Assembly (NCBI GenBank): GCA_021808425.1
Contig: JAKBBS010000015.1
Location: 1-32,401, forward strand
DNA from: Actinomycetes bacterium
GTDB lineage: Bacteria; Actinomycetota; Acidimicrobiia; Acidimicrobiales; Palsa-688
DNA length: 32,401 bases
Direction: 5' to 3'
Shown: in pieces, positions 1 through 8,416 of the stretch
Position numbering within the stretch: position 1 is the first letter of the stretch
How the letters are laid out: the number at the start of each line of letters is the position of its first letter
The notes under the pieces: generated by a model
Told to the model about the DNA's origin: nothing
The model's input: only the letters and a program-made list of their open reading frames with translations
The model's database searches: none
Made by a program: the position numbers and the translations under genes

Positions 1-422
1 GTGTGGCCTGCCAAGCCGGAAAGCCAGTAGTTCGTGTGTATCGCCGAGACGGGCGTGTCGTTGGCTTCCATGGCGCGAAGCTCGGAGCCCACCGCCCGGG
101 TCCACTCGTCGACGTGGTCTACGAGCGCCTCCTTAGCGACAGGAGCGCGCGGGCCCGCCGCCACATTGTGCAACGTGAAACCCGGTTCGACCGACACCGC
201 AGCGGGCTGATCCGGGCTCTCAGCCCTCGTGAAGACCTCGCACTCGACTCCCGTCCGGGCCAGTGAGGACGCCAGCTCACGCACGTAGACGTTCATCCCG
301 CCGCCGTCACCGGCGCCGGCTTGAGCTAGCGGCGAGGTGTGCATCGACAAGATGGCCAGCCTGCCGCCCCCAGCTTCCCGGCCCGTCCCGACGGTGAACG
401 GCTCACGAGACAAGGTGCTCAT
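1..422 (-). CDS. mshA: MshA-like D-inositol-3-phosphate glycosyltransferase, N-terminal part (cut by window edge)
   Basis: MshA is a GT4 enzyme that transfers GlcNAc from UDP-GlcNAc to inositol-3-phosphate, the first step of mycothiol synthesis in the actinobacterial cytosol. About 140 codons are visible. After a short leader the protein reads LAILSMHTSPLAQAGAGDGG and then GMNVYVRELASSLARTGVE, the donor-proximal glycine-rich segment typical of MshA and sucrose-synthase-like GT4 proteins. A later IHTNYWLSGLAGH matches the family's NYWLSG motif. The ATG at 422 overlaps the TGA of the upstream XRE gene as ATGA, so translation is probably coupled. The C-terminal Rossmann half with the EX7E motif lies outside the window. 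Other inositol- or sucrose-type GT4 proteins share this N-terminus, so the identity is likely but not proven. Confidence 0.85.
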   Translation of the reverse strand, partial: MSTLSREPFTVGTGREAGGGRLAILSMHTSPLAQAGAGDGGGMNVYVRELASSLARTGVECEVFTRAESPDQPAAVSVEPGFTLHNVAAGPRAPVAKEALVDHVDEWTRAVGSELRAMEANDTPVSAIHTNYWLSGLAGH

Positions 423-790
423 CCTTGGCTGTCGTCGTCTCGACGGGTGTTCTCACGGAGAAACGACGTGTACACCCGCAGCAGGGTCTGCTTCTGCTCC
501 TCGCTCAATCCGCTAGCGGCGAGGATCGCCTTGCCGAGACTGCCGCTGACGTCCGGCGGGTCGAGGATCCCTGCCCGCACGTACAGTGTCTCGGCGGAGA
601 TACGCAAAGCCTTCGCTATCTGCTGGAGTATCTCCGCCGAAGGCTTGCGGAGCCCTCTCTCGATTTGACTCAGGTACGGATTGGAGACGCCGGCAAGGTC
701 GGACAGGCTCCTGATGGACAGCCTCGCGACGGCGCGTTGCTCACGGATGAACTCGCCGAGCTCCGCCCAGGGATCCGAATCCTCTTTCAC
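419..790 (-). CDS. XRE-family helix-turn-helix transcriptional regulator
   Basis: A 123-residue DNA-binding protein. Residues 11-65 form a Cro/C1-type HTH: REQRAVARLSIRSLSDLAGV gives helices 1-2, SNPYLSQIERGLRKPSAEIL gives the recognition helix and turn, and a fourth helix follows. The C-terminal half (about 70-123) is a short helical tail ending in an acidic stretch. It resembles the small HTH regulators found near hbhA and mshA in mycobacteria; this comparison is from memory. The start is a GTG at 790 behind a weak GGAGCAGGG sequence. Its TGA overlaps the mshA ATG by 4 bases, so it is co-translated with mshA, and the RsiG-like gene lies 55 bp upstream. A role in controlling mycothiol genes is inference from position only. 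Confidence 0.85.
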   Translation of the reverse strand: MKEDSDPWAELGEFIREQRAVARLSIRSLSDLAGVSNPYLSQIERGLRKPSAEILQQIAKALRISAETLYVRAGILDPPDVSGSLGKAILAASGLSEEQKQTLLRVYTSFLRENTRRDDDSQG

Positions 791-845
791 TAACCCTGCT
801 CCGCCGGGCCGAAAGTCTGTCCCCGACTCCGCACGCCGCTACAGC

Positions 846-1373
846 TCACGCGAGGAGAGTTTCGACCGTAGCCTCGCCAGTCTTGTAGCGCCGGACGATC
901 TCGTCCTGCAGCCGGTCGATCACATCGAAAACCTGACGCCGCTCCGAGGACACGAGAAGCTCCAAATCGGCGAGAGACTGGGCTGCGTCTGAGAGCTCGT
1001 CGGTGCTCAGATCCGACAGGACTCCGACCCTCGACGCCGGAAGGATTGCCTCCAAGCGACGGTCCAGGTCCTCCGGTACACGAGTCGGGATGAAAGACGT
1101 ATTGAGCCTTCCGGTTCCCGAGCTACGCAGGTTGGAGCCGAGAATCTCGGGGAGCTTCTCGACCAGCCCCGCTGTGCCGGCGGACTCGCCGGATTCTCGC
1201 TGGCTGCGCTCGGCGAAGACGATGTCGAGTCGAGCTTGCACCACCCGGCGAAGGTACGACAGGCCGGTTTCGAGCGCCGCGAGATCATCTCGGGTCGCTC
1301 GAACCTCGTCTATGGTCCACAGCTCGATCCCATCGAGGAATCGGGGGTCGGTGACTTCCGTTAGCTCAGCCAT
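846..1373 (-). CDS. rsiG: RsiG-like c-di-GMP-responsive anti-sigma factor
   Basis: A 175-residue protein of the aerial-mycelium-formation/RsiG type. Known RsiG proteins bind a WhiG/FliA-type sigma factor when loaded with c-di-GMP through E(X)3S(X)2R(X)3Q(X)3D motifs on antiparallel helices. Here the first helix carries an exact match, E35-S39-R42-Q46-D50 (ALETGLSYLRRVVQARLD). The last helix carries E138-S142-R145-F149-D153, the same motif with Gln replaced by Phe. A disordered Gly/Ser segment (about 60-95) links the helices. The ATG at 1373 was chosen because the reading frame upstream, back to 1610, is low-complexity and overlaps the MoaD gene; the ribosome site is weak. Stop to the next gene is 55 bp. 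No sigma factor gene is in the window. The motif makes the family call firm; the partner sigma is inferred. Confidence 0.83.
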   Translation of the reverse strand: MAELTEVTDPRFLDGIELWTIDEVRATRDDLAALETGLSYLRRVVQARLDIVFAERSQRESGESAGTAGLVEKLPEILGSNLRSSGTGRLNTSFIPTRVPEDLDRRLEAILPASRVGVLSDLSTDELSDAAQSLADLELLVSSERRQVFDVIDRLQDEIVRRYKTGEATVETLLA

Positions 1374-1506
1374 CTCAAGATGCAAGGCTACCCGACTGCG
1401 ATCGACTTTCAATGTGCGACTGCCCCGGCACGTCGAAAAGGAGTTCGACAAGCTGATCAGTTCACCACCTGCTCGCCTGACCGCCCGCCAGTTCACCCCC
1501 GTCAGC

Positions 1507-1782
1507 TCACCCCCCCGAGACGGGAGGCAGCACGGCGACTTCGTCGCCTTCAGACAACGGTGTCTCCGCGGTGGCAGGCTCGCCGTTGACCCAGATCCGT
1601 GAGCCTTCAAGTACCGCTACGAAGTCTGCCCCGAAACGGCCGCGAGCGACGTCAAGCACGTCTGCCACGGTCCGCCCTTCCACGGTGGCCCGAGAAGTCC
1701 CCGCTTGCTGGCGGGCTGCCGCGAACAGCAGGAGGGTTACCTCCGCAGCGGGTTCATGGTTCACAACCCCAAAGCTAGCCAT
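1507..1782 (-). CDS. moaD: MoaD/ThiS-family sulfur carrier (molybdopterin synthase small subunit-like)
   Basis: A 91-residue beta-grasp protein. The N-terminal VTLLLFAAARQQAGTS is typical of MoaD, the middle SRIWVNGEPATAETPLSEGD is the conserved loop and strand, and it ends in VLPPVSGG. The terminal Gly-Gly is adenylated and thiocarboxylated in this family so that it can donate sulfur; MoaD does so to precursor Z in molybdopterin synthesis. The ATG at 1782 has no clear Shine-Dalgarno sequence. It is divergent from the phosphatase gene at 1814 and is the first gene of the minus-strand run leading to mshA. MoaE and the activating MoeB/MoeZ are not in the window. A molybdoenzyme subunit lies at 11648-13960, so a molybdenum-cofactor role is plausible, but a thiamine or other sulfur-carrier role is not excluded. 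Confidence 0.8.
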   Translation of the reverse strand: MASFGVVNHEPAAEVTLLLFAAARQQAGTSRATVEGRTVADVLDVARGRFGADFVAVLEGSRIWVNGEPATAETPLSEGDEVAVLPPVSGG

Positions 1783-1813
1783 GTCGCCAAGCGAGCGAAG
1801 GTAGCCTTTTCGG

Positions 1814-2506
1814 GTGGCACGCCTCCTCTTCCTGCGTCATGCCCAGACGATCTGGAACTCGGAGGGCCGATGGCAAGGCCACGCCGACCCACCGCTGTCG
1901 GACCTCGGCAGGTTGCAGTGCCGCGAGGCTGGCGCCCTGCTGCGAGGTGAGGGCTTCGACCTGGTGATCACGTCGGACCTCCGCCGGGCGCGAGAAAGTG
2001 GAAAGCTGCTGGCCGGCGCCTGGGATTGGCACTTAGAGACCGCCGTGGAGCCCTTCCTTCGCGAGCGGGACATTGGCGAGTGGAGCGCAATGACGACAAC
2101 AGAGATTCGCGAAGGCTGGCCCGCCGAGTACGCCGCGTTCACCTCCGACGAATCCGACACGCCGCCCGGCGGGGAACCTCTCGAACGCTTCGACGAACGG
2201 GCGCGCGAAGCGCTGCGGCGGGTGGACGCGCTGGCGGCGGGCGTATCGAGCTCGCAAGCGCTCGTCGTGACCCACGGCGGGATCATCCGATCGCTGATAC
2301 GCCAAGCCGGCTTAGAGCGCCGGCCGGTCGGGAACCTCTCGGGAGGCTGGCTCGAGATCGACGGCGGTGGCTTCCGACTGGACCCGTGGGTGGATCTTCT
2401 GTCCTCAGGAGCCGCACCTGCAGTCGGTTCGGTGGCGGCGAGGTCGGCGCCGGCAGGCAGCGTAACGCCGGGCACGGACCCGGAGTCTCAACCGTCGTGG
2501 CTCTAG
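1814..2506 (+). CDS. Histidine-phosphatase family protein, candidate glucosyl-3-phosphoglycerate phosphatase
   Basis: A 230-residue phosphoglycerate-mutase-like phosphatase. The catalytic histidine sits in LFLRHAQT (R8, H9), so the usual RHG is RHA here. SDLRRAR (R58), the acid-base glutamate in FLRERDIGEW (E84), and the second histidine in VVTHGG (H154) complete the active site. The arrangement of LRHAQT-N-(R)-QG, SDLRRA, the IGEW block and a late PVGNLSGG recalls mycobacterial GpgP, which dephosphorylates glucosyl-3-phosphoglycerate. A gpgS gene lies 6 kb away, which makes that substrate attractive but unproven; a cobalamin-pathway or generic phosphatase is the alternative. The start is GTG at 1814. 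About 35 C-terminal residues are low-complexity and overlap the start of the next gene by 10 bases. Confidence 0.85.
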   Translation: MARLLFLRHAQTIWNSEGRWQGHADPPLSDLGRLQCREAGALLRGEGFDLVITSDLRRARESGKLLAGAWDWHLETAVEPFLRERDIGEWSAMTTTEIREGWPAEYAAFTSDESDTPPGGEPLERFDERAREALRRVDALAAGVSSSQALVVTHGGIIRSLIRQAGLERRPVGNLSGGWLEIDGGGFRLDPWVDLLSSGAAPAVGSVAARSAPAGSVTPGTDPESQPSWL

Positions 2507-3870
2507 ACACCGCAACCGGGGGCACGCTGCTGCCCCTACGGGCGGGCGTTCCTGGGGGCACCCGCAGCGGGCTCTCGGTGCTCGAGGCTTCCGGCCGCAG
2601 AGTCATCTCGGTGCGGGTGGACTCCGATGTTCGAAGAGGCGCCCTGTCCAACTCCGACAGCGAGACGGTGGCCGCTGCCGCGACCATGGCCCTCCAGCAG
2701 CGCCTGCCGCTCGTGGTGATGATCGCCTCGTCCGGAGCTGACGTGTTCGAGGGAGTCGCGTCCCTCGACGGCTGGGGACGCGCTGCGAAGGCGATGTCGT
2801 CCTGCTCGGGCGTAGTGCCTGTCGTGGTGGTCGCGTACGGGCTTGCGCTGTCGGGTCCAGCACTGCTGCTCGGCCTCGCCGACGTCGTCGTCATGACAGC
2901 CGACGCGGTTGCCTACGTTTCGGGTCCAGCGGCGGTCGCTCAGCTGACCGGCCAGCAGGTTACGTCCGCGCAACTTGGCGGCCAAGGAGTCCACGCACGC
3001 CAGTCCGGGGTGGCCTCCCTCCTCGCCGCCGACAGCGAGAGCGCCTTGGACGCAGTGGCGGCTGTCCTCGATTACCTGCCCGACCATTCGGACGAGCCGC
3101 CGCCGAGAAGCGTCAACTTCGACCCGGCCGACAGGGACACGCCACAACTGCGCGACCTCCTTCCAGCGAGCCCGACCGGCTCCTACGATGTCCGCCGGGT
3201 CATAGAGGCACTCGCCGACGACGGGGAACTGCTCGAGCTTCGCTCGGCGTGGGCGCCGCAGCTGGTCACCGCCCTGTGCCGCATCGACGGCCGCCCAGTC
3301 GGTGTCGTCGCGAACCAACCCCAGTCGATGGCGGGCACCCTCGACATCGCCGCATCGCAGAAGGGTGCGAGCTTCGTGGCATTCTGCGACTCGTTCAACC
3401 TTCCGCTTCTCACCCTGGTCGACACGCCCGGGTTCATGCCCGGCAAGGATCTCGAATGGCGTGGCATGATCCGCCACGGGGCCCAGCTCGTGTTCTCCTA
3501 CGCCGAGGCGACGGTCCCCCGCGTGTGTCTCATCATCCGCAAGGCGTTCGGCGGGGCTTACATCGTGATGGACTCGAAGGGGATGGGCAACGACCTTTGC
3601 CTCGCCTGGCCCTCCGCTCAGGTGGCAGTGATGGGAGCGGCGGGGGCTGTGCAGATACTGCACCGCCGGGAGGACGCCGACAAGCAGGCTCGCCTTGCGG
3701 TCGACTACGAGGCGTCCTATCTCAACCCTTATGTGGCGGCAGAGCGGGGCTTCGTCGACGATGTCATCGATCCGGCGGACACGCGCAAAGCCGTGTCGGC
3801 AGCGTTCGAGTTGCTGTCGACCAAGCGGGAGCGCCTGGCGTCTCGCAAGCACGCGAACGGCCCGCTCTAG
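2497..3870 (+). CDS. Acyl-CoA carboxylase carboxyltransferase (beta) subunit
   Basis: About 457 residues of the crotonase-fold carboxyltransferase family (AccD/PccB type), which moves CO2 from carboxybiotin to acetyl- or propionyl-CoA in the cytosol. The second half is highly typical: PVGVVANQPQ, GTLDIAASQKGASFVAFCDSF, LPLLTLVDTPGFMPG for the acyl-CoA oxyanion region, then RKAFGGAYIVMDSKGMGNDL and the closing VAVMGAAGAVQILHRRE. The N-terminal half is shorter and more divergent than in PccB proteins of about 520 residues. The GTG at 2497 is preferred: it overlaps the phosphatase stop and has CGGAG 11 bases upstream. The open frame extends back to 2026, but that part reads as the phosphatase gene's shadow. 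No biotin carboxylase, biotin carrier or epsilon subunit is nearby, so its partner must be elsewhere. Confidence 0.87.
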   Translation: MALDTATGGTLLPLRAGVPGGTRSGLSVLEASGRRVISVRVDSDVRRGALSNSDSETVAAAATMALQQRLPLVVMIASSGADVFEGVASLDGWGRAAKAMSSCSGVVPVVVVAYGLALSGPALLLGLADVVVMTADAVAYVSGPAAVAQLTGQQVTSAQLGGQGVHARQSGVASLLAADSESALDAVAAVLDYLPDHSDEPPPRSVNFDPADRDTPQLRDLLPASPTGSYDVRRVIEALADDGELLELRSAWAPQLVTALCRIDGRPVGVVANQPQSMAGTLDIAASQKGASFVAFCDSFNLPLLTLVDTPGFMPGKDLEWRGMIRHGAQLVFSYAEATVPRVCLIIRKAFGGAYIVMDSKGMGNDLCLAWPSAQVAVMGAAGAVQILHRREDADKQARLAVDYEASYLNPYVAAERGFVDDVIDPADTRKAVSAAFELLSTKRERLASRKHANGPL

Positions 3871-3906
3871 CGTCTAGCCGGCGCCTGGCGCCCGCACGTA
3901 TGGGCT

Positions 3907-4605
3907 TCAGGTGAGGCCGATTTCGGCGAGTACCTCGTCGATAGGTCCGACGATCCCGGCGTAGAAGGGACCGAAGTCGGCGTATAGGGCAGATGCCTCG
4001 TCGAAGCGCATCGCGTAGACCGTCTCTTTGAGGTCGTCGGGGTGTACTCCGAAGAGAGTGACTCCCCATTCGTAGTCGTCGATACCCGCTGAGGCGGTCA
4101 CCAGCTGCAGGACCCGCCCCGCGAAGCGCCGGCCGGAGACGCCGTGTTCTATCATCAGGCGTTTGCGGTCCTCGAAGTCGAGGCGGTACCAGTTGTCCGT
4201 TTCACCGCGCCGCTTGGACATGGGGTAAAAGCAGATAGCGCGCTTGCCTTCGGGAGGCAACTTCGGCTGGAGGCGGCTGCGAAGGTGCTCCTCGGGCATT
4301 CCCTTCGCGTACTCGGAGACCTCGGTCAGCGACACATACGAGTCGGCGACCACTAGTCCCGCGTGTTGGATTGCGGTTTGGAAACGCCGTAGGACAACCC
4401 AGTCGGGGCCGATAGCCAGGAAGCCAATGTCGGCTTTGTGGCCTAGGACCGAGAACGCGACGACCTGGTGCGCCACGCCGCCGGATTGGGCTTCGACGGT
4501 CTGCTTGACCGCTGTAACGACAGCGGAGGGGTCCGTGGACAGTCCGGTCTTGCAGAACAGGTGCAGGACTCCCCATCCCACCGACGGCTGAAGCGTTTCG
4601 GTCAC
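3907..4605 (-). CDS. hemQ: HemQ, chlorite-dismutase-like coproheme decarboxylase
   Basis: HemQ converts coproheme III to heme b with peroxide, the last step of the coproporphyrin-dependent heme pathway of Gram-positive bacteria. From the GTG at 4605 the protein is 232 residues. Diagnostic segments are ICFYPMSKRRGETDNWYRL, with the reactive tyrosine Y127; IEHGVSGRRFAGR, with the likely proximal heme ligand H154; and GIDDYEWGVTLFGVHPDD, YAMRFDEASALYADFGPFY. The frame stays open to 4695, but that stretch (LSAPYKPITAIWRRRTNP) is not family-like; GGGGG lies just before the chosen GTG. The motifs look closer to the Bacillus form than to the mycobacterial form. It converges on the carboxyltransferase gene with a 36-base gap. 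No other heme genes are in view. Confidence 0.9.
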   Translation of the reverse strand: MTETLQPSVGWGVLHLFCKTGLSTDPSAVVTAVKQTVEAQSGGVAHQVVAFSVLGHKADIGFLAIGPDWVVLRRFQTAIQHAGLVVADSYVSLTEVSEYAKGMPEEHLRSRLQPKLPPEGKRAICFYPMSKRRGETDNWYRLDFEDRKRLMIEHGVSGRRFAGRVLQLVTASAGIDDYEWGVTLFGVHPDDLKETVYAMRFDEASALYADFGPFYAGIVGPIDEVLAEIGLT

Positions 4606-4958
4606 ATCCCCCAATCTAGGGACCTCTGCCGGGGTTCGCGGGTTGGTTCTCCGTCGCCATATGGCCGTAATTGGCTTGTAAGGTGCGGAAAGCACGCCTC
4701 CTGACCCTGTACCGAAAAAGACTGCGCGTAAATTTGCTTATCGTTCGTGCAATTCCACGCACAGTTATTTCCTGAGCCACGATCCCGCGGCCTTGCGCGG
4801 GGTCGTCCAGCGCGGAGGACGGCAAGCTACTCTCCTAGACGCGGTCGCGAAGAAGCCGGGCTTCGCATGAGCCCCCCAAGACCGCCCCGGAGGGGGAGAA
4901 GGGTTGTCATGCAAAGCCCGGCTTCGGACTCTACTTCAGTTGTTCGAGGCGGTTAGGC
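4606..4958 (-). other. Intergenic region between groEL and hemQ
   Basis: A 353-base gap between two minus-strand genes. On the groEL side it holds the long inverted repeat described separately. The middle, about 4725-4780, is AT-richer than its surroundings (for example CTTATCGTTCGTGCAATTCC read on the plus strand) and is the likely site of a hemQ promoter, although no confident -35/-10 pair was found. A good AGGAGG lies at 4697-4702 on the minus strand, immediately before a GTG that would give the longer HemQ reading; its spacing of one or two bases is too short to be useful. Open frames across the gap have no recognisable protein signature. Confidence 0.5.
4852..4925 (-). terminator. Long imperfect inverted repeat after groEL (probable terminator or 3' stem-loop)
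   Basis: Two 19-base arms, 4852-4870 (GAAGCCGGGCTTCGCATGA) and 4907-4925 (TCATGCAAAGCCCGGCTTC), pair with a single mismatch around a 36-base loop. The loop contains a second small stem, CCCC-GGA-GGGG. It starts 33 bases after the groEL stop codon. There is no run of U after it, so it is not a classical intrinsic terminator; high-GC actinobacteria often use U-less hairpins. Confidence 0.6.
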
Positions 4959-6605
<1,647 letters not shown>

Positions 6606-6625
6606 TCAACCGGGTCTAGTACTTG

Positions 6626-6652
6626 TTAGCACTCTCATGTGTCGAGTGCTAA
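6626..6652 (-). promoter_or_regulatory. CIRCE operator (HrcA binding site)
   Basis: A perfect TTAGCACTC-N9-GAGTGCTAA inverted repeat, which even extends by one more pair (GTTAGCACTC...GAGTGCTAAC, 6625-6653). It lies 44 bases upstream of the groEL ATG. HrcA binds CIRCE and represses class I heat-shock genes until stress. hrcA itself is not in the window. Confidence 0.97.
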
Positions 6653-6653
6653 C

Positions 6654-6682
6654 AGTTAACCGCCTCTGGCGGACTAATGCAA
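6654..6682 (-). promoter_or_regulatory. Probable groEL promoter
   Basis: On the minus strand TTGCAT (6677-6682) and TTAACT (6654-6659) are separated by 17 bases, a sigma-A-like spacing. They sit directly upstream of CIRCE, so the operator would cover the transcription start. The -10 hexamer is weak. An A4T7 tract at 6704-6714 further upstream could act as an UP-like element. Confidence 0.5.
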
Positions 6683-6725
6683 CAGCAGGTGGCCTTCCCG
6701 AGGAAAAAAATTTTCGGATTTCTGC

Positions 6726-7001
6726 TCAGCCGCCTGCCACCGCAGGCACGATCGACAGCGTGGCGTTGCCGGGCAGCGTGGTATCCAGACCGTCCAGGAA
6801 CCTGATGTCCTCGTCGTCAACGAACACGTTGACGAACCGGCGGAGACTTCCCGCCTCGTCGAAGATCCGCTCCGAGAAACCGGGATGGGCGGCGTCGAGG
6901 TCCGCGAGGGCGGCGCCGACGGTGGCCGCGTCGACGACAGCGGTCGCGTTTCCCCCCGCGAGGGGACGTAGCTGTGTGGGTATCCGGATTGTTACTGCCA
7001 T
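6726..7001 (-). CDS. cysO: CysO-like sulfur carrier protein (MoaD/ThiS family)
   Basis: A 91-residue beta-grasp protein ending in IVPAVAGG. It reads [20 protein letters not shown], then [30 protein letters not shown] and the Gly-Gly tail. This matches the CysO type (TILRPHTGG, FVNIYVNDEDVRF and PAVAGG in the mycobacterial protein) rather than MoaD or ThiS. In mycobacteria CysO-thiocarboxylate delivers sulfur to O-phosphoserine through CysM and is released by Mec+. Neither cysM nor mec is here. Instead the start codon lies two bases beyond the stop of thrC, so the two are surely co-expressed. The last codons hold a small hairpin (GCCTGC-CACC-GCAGGC, 6732-6747). Confidence 0.88.
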   Translation of the reverse strand: MAVTIRIPTQLRPLAGGNATAVVDAATVGAALADLDAAHPGFSERIFDEAGSLRRFVNVFVDDEDIRFLDGLDTTLPGNATLSIVPAVAGG

Positions 7002-7003
7002 GT

Positions 7004-8245
7004 TCAGTCCTCCGTGGGGATCTCTACTGCCGCTGCGAATGCGTCGAGTGTCGGGGCGATGGTCGCTGTAGGTCTGCAGTGCGCAGCGACGGCGTCGACT
7101 GTCTTCAGGCCGTTACCGGTGACGAACGCGACGACGCGCTCGTCTGGTCTCACGACTCCGGCGTTGACGAGCTGCACAAGCGAAGCGATCGTAACGCCTC
7201 CCGCGGTCTCGGCGAATATTCCCTCAGTCCTAGCGAGTAGCCGGATGCCGGCGACGATCTCGTCGTCGCTCACGGACCCGAAACCTCCGCCCGAGCTGCG
7301 AACGGCGTCGATGGCGTACGGGCCGTCCGCCGGGTTTCCTATGGCGAGCGACTTGGCGACTGTGTGCGGCTTTACCGGCTTGATGACGTTGCGTCCCTCC
7401 GCGAAGGCGGTCGCGACCGGCGAGCACCCCGCCGCTTGGGCTCCGGAGATTCGCACGTGGGGTTCCTCGTCTAGGAGTCCGACCGTCCAGAGCTCCTTGA
7501 AGCCTTTCGCAACTTTGGTGAGCTGGCTTCCAGAGGCGACGGGCACCACGACGTGGTCCGGCGCGACCCATCCGAGCTGCTCTGCTGTCTCGAAGGCGAG
7601 GGTCTTGGAGCCCTCTGCGTAGTAGGTGCGCACGTTCACGTTGACGAATGCCCACGACGGGTGCTCTCCCGCGAGCTCGGCGCAAAGCCGGTTCACGTCG
7701 TCGTAGTTCCCCTCCACGGCAATCAACCGCCCACCGAACACAGCCGTCGTCACTACTTTCGCCGGCTCGAGGTCCGCCGGGATGAACACCACGGACTCCA
7801 TCCCTGCGTGCGCCGCGTGCGCAGCGACTGAGTTGGCGAGGTTTCCAGTCGACGCGCAGGCCGCCACCTTGAAACCGAGCTCCTGGGCCTTGGTGAGCGC
7901 AACCGACACGACACGGTCCTTGAAGGAGCCGGTCGGGTTGAGCGTGTCGTTCTTGATCCAAAGCTCGGAGAGGCCGAGCTCCGCTGCGAGGCGATCCGCC
8001 CGGACGAGCGGTGTGAAACCAGCGCCGAGGCTCACCGCCCCCTCAGGCGCGGCGGGGAGCAGATCGGCGTAACGCCAGATCGAAAGCGGGCCACCGGCGA
8101 TCTTCTCGCGGCTGACTGATGCGGCGACCGCCTCGTAGTCGTAGACGACTTCGAGCGGTCCGAAGCACCATTCACATACGTGCAGCGCGGCCGCAGGGTA
8201 GACGCGGTGACATTCCCGGCATCGCAAACCGTCAACGTGTGGCAC
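7004..8245 (-). CDS. thrC: Threonine synthase-like PLP enzyme
   Basis: A 413-residue fold-type II PLP enzyme. Threonine synthase converts O-phosphohomoserine to threonine. An N-terminal zinc-ribbon-like segment has C9-x2-C12 and C24-x2-C27. The PLP lysine is K109 in NPTGSFKDR, followed by [20 protein letters not shown] and the phosphate-binding [16 protein letters not shown]. The GTG at 8245 is supported by a strong AGGAGG (minus strand, 8252-8257). The zinc-ribbon form is common in actinobacteria and archaea. Coupling to cysO two bases downstream raises the possibility that it uses the CysO thiocarboxylate in a sulfhydrylase reaction; plain threonine synthesis remains the default. The 171-base gap to gpgS must hold both divergent promoters; no clear hexamers were identified in it. 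Confidence 0.9.
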   Translation of the reverse strand: MPHVDGLRCRECHRVYPAAALHVCEWCFGPLEVVYDYEAVAASVSREKIAGGPLSIWRYADLLPAAPEGAVSLGAGFTPLVRADRLAAELGLSELWIKNDTLNPTGSFKDRVVSVALTKAQELGFKVAACASTGNLANSVAAHAAHAGMESVVFIPADLEPAKVVTTAVFGGRLIAVEGNYDDVNRLCAELAGEHPSWAFVNVNVRTYYAEGSKTLAFETAEQLGWVAPDHVVVPVASGSQLTKVAKGFKELWTVGLLDEEPHVRISGAQAAGCSPVATAFAEGRNVIKPVKPHTVAKSLAIGNPADGPYAIDAVRSSGGGFGSVSDDEIVAGIRLLARTEGIFAETAGGVTIASLVQLVNAGVVRPDERVVAFVTGNGLKTVDAVAAHCRPTATIAPTLDAFAAAVEIPTED

Positions 8246-8416
8246 TTTTATCCTCCTGGCGCAGCGTCATCGAACCGGGCGTTGGCACCGACCCCACACA
8301 AGGTGGGAAGGTTGCCGCGGCTTCACAGGGCCCGTCCCTCTGCCGCTCTGGATGATGTTGGGGTGAAGTATAGCGCAGCGAACCCGGTTCGTGGAGCGGT
8401 GCGAAACGGTGGCAGG

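Noticed and set aside
1374..1610. The N-terminal extension of the RsiG-like frame.
   Set aside because: It overlaps the 3' end of the MoaD-like gene, is Arg/Ser-rich, and has no RsiG-like sequence; the ATG at 1373 fits the family start.
2536..3852. A 438-codon minus-strand frame antisense to the carboxyltransferase gene.
   Set aside because: Shadow frame with Arg/His/Gly-rich composition; the plus-strand product is unmistakable.
3871..3906. GGCGCC-T-GGCGCC between the convergent carboxyltransferase and hemQ genes as a bidirectional terminator.
   Set aside because: The two palindromes leave only one base for a loop, so no convincing hairpin forms.
4738..4770. GAACGATAA on the minus strand upstream of hemQ, resembling a WhiG/FliA-type -10, which would link it to the RsiG-like protein.
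   Set aside because: The only TAAA-like sequence upstream (TAAC) is about three bases too far from it, and the -10 matches only in part.
4616..4825. A 69-codon minus-strand frame in the groEL-hemQ gap.
   Set aside because: Basic, no family features, overlaps the possible hemQ leader, and no ribosome site.
6704..6747. Small hairpin at the end of cysO followed by a T7 tract, as a possible intrinsic terminator.
   Set aside because: The T tract begins about 20 bases after the stem, too far for intrinsic termination; the AT tract may instead belong to the groEL promoter.
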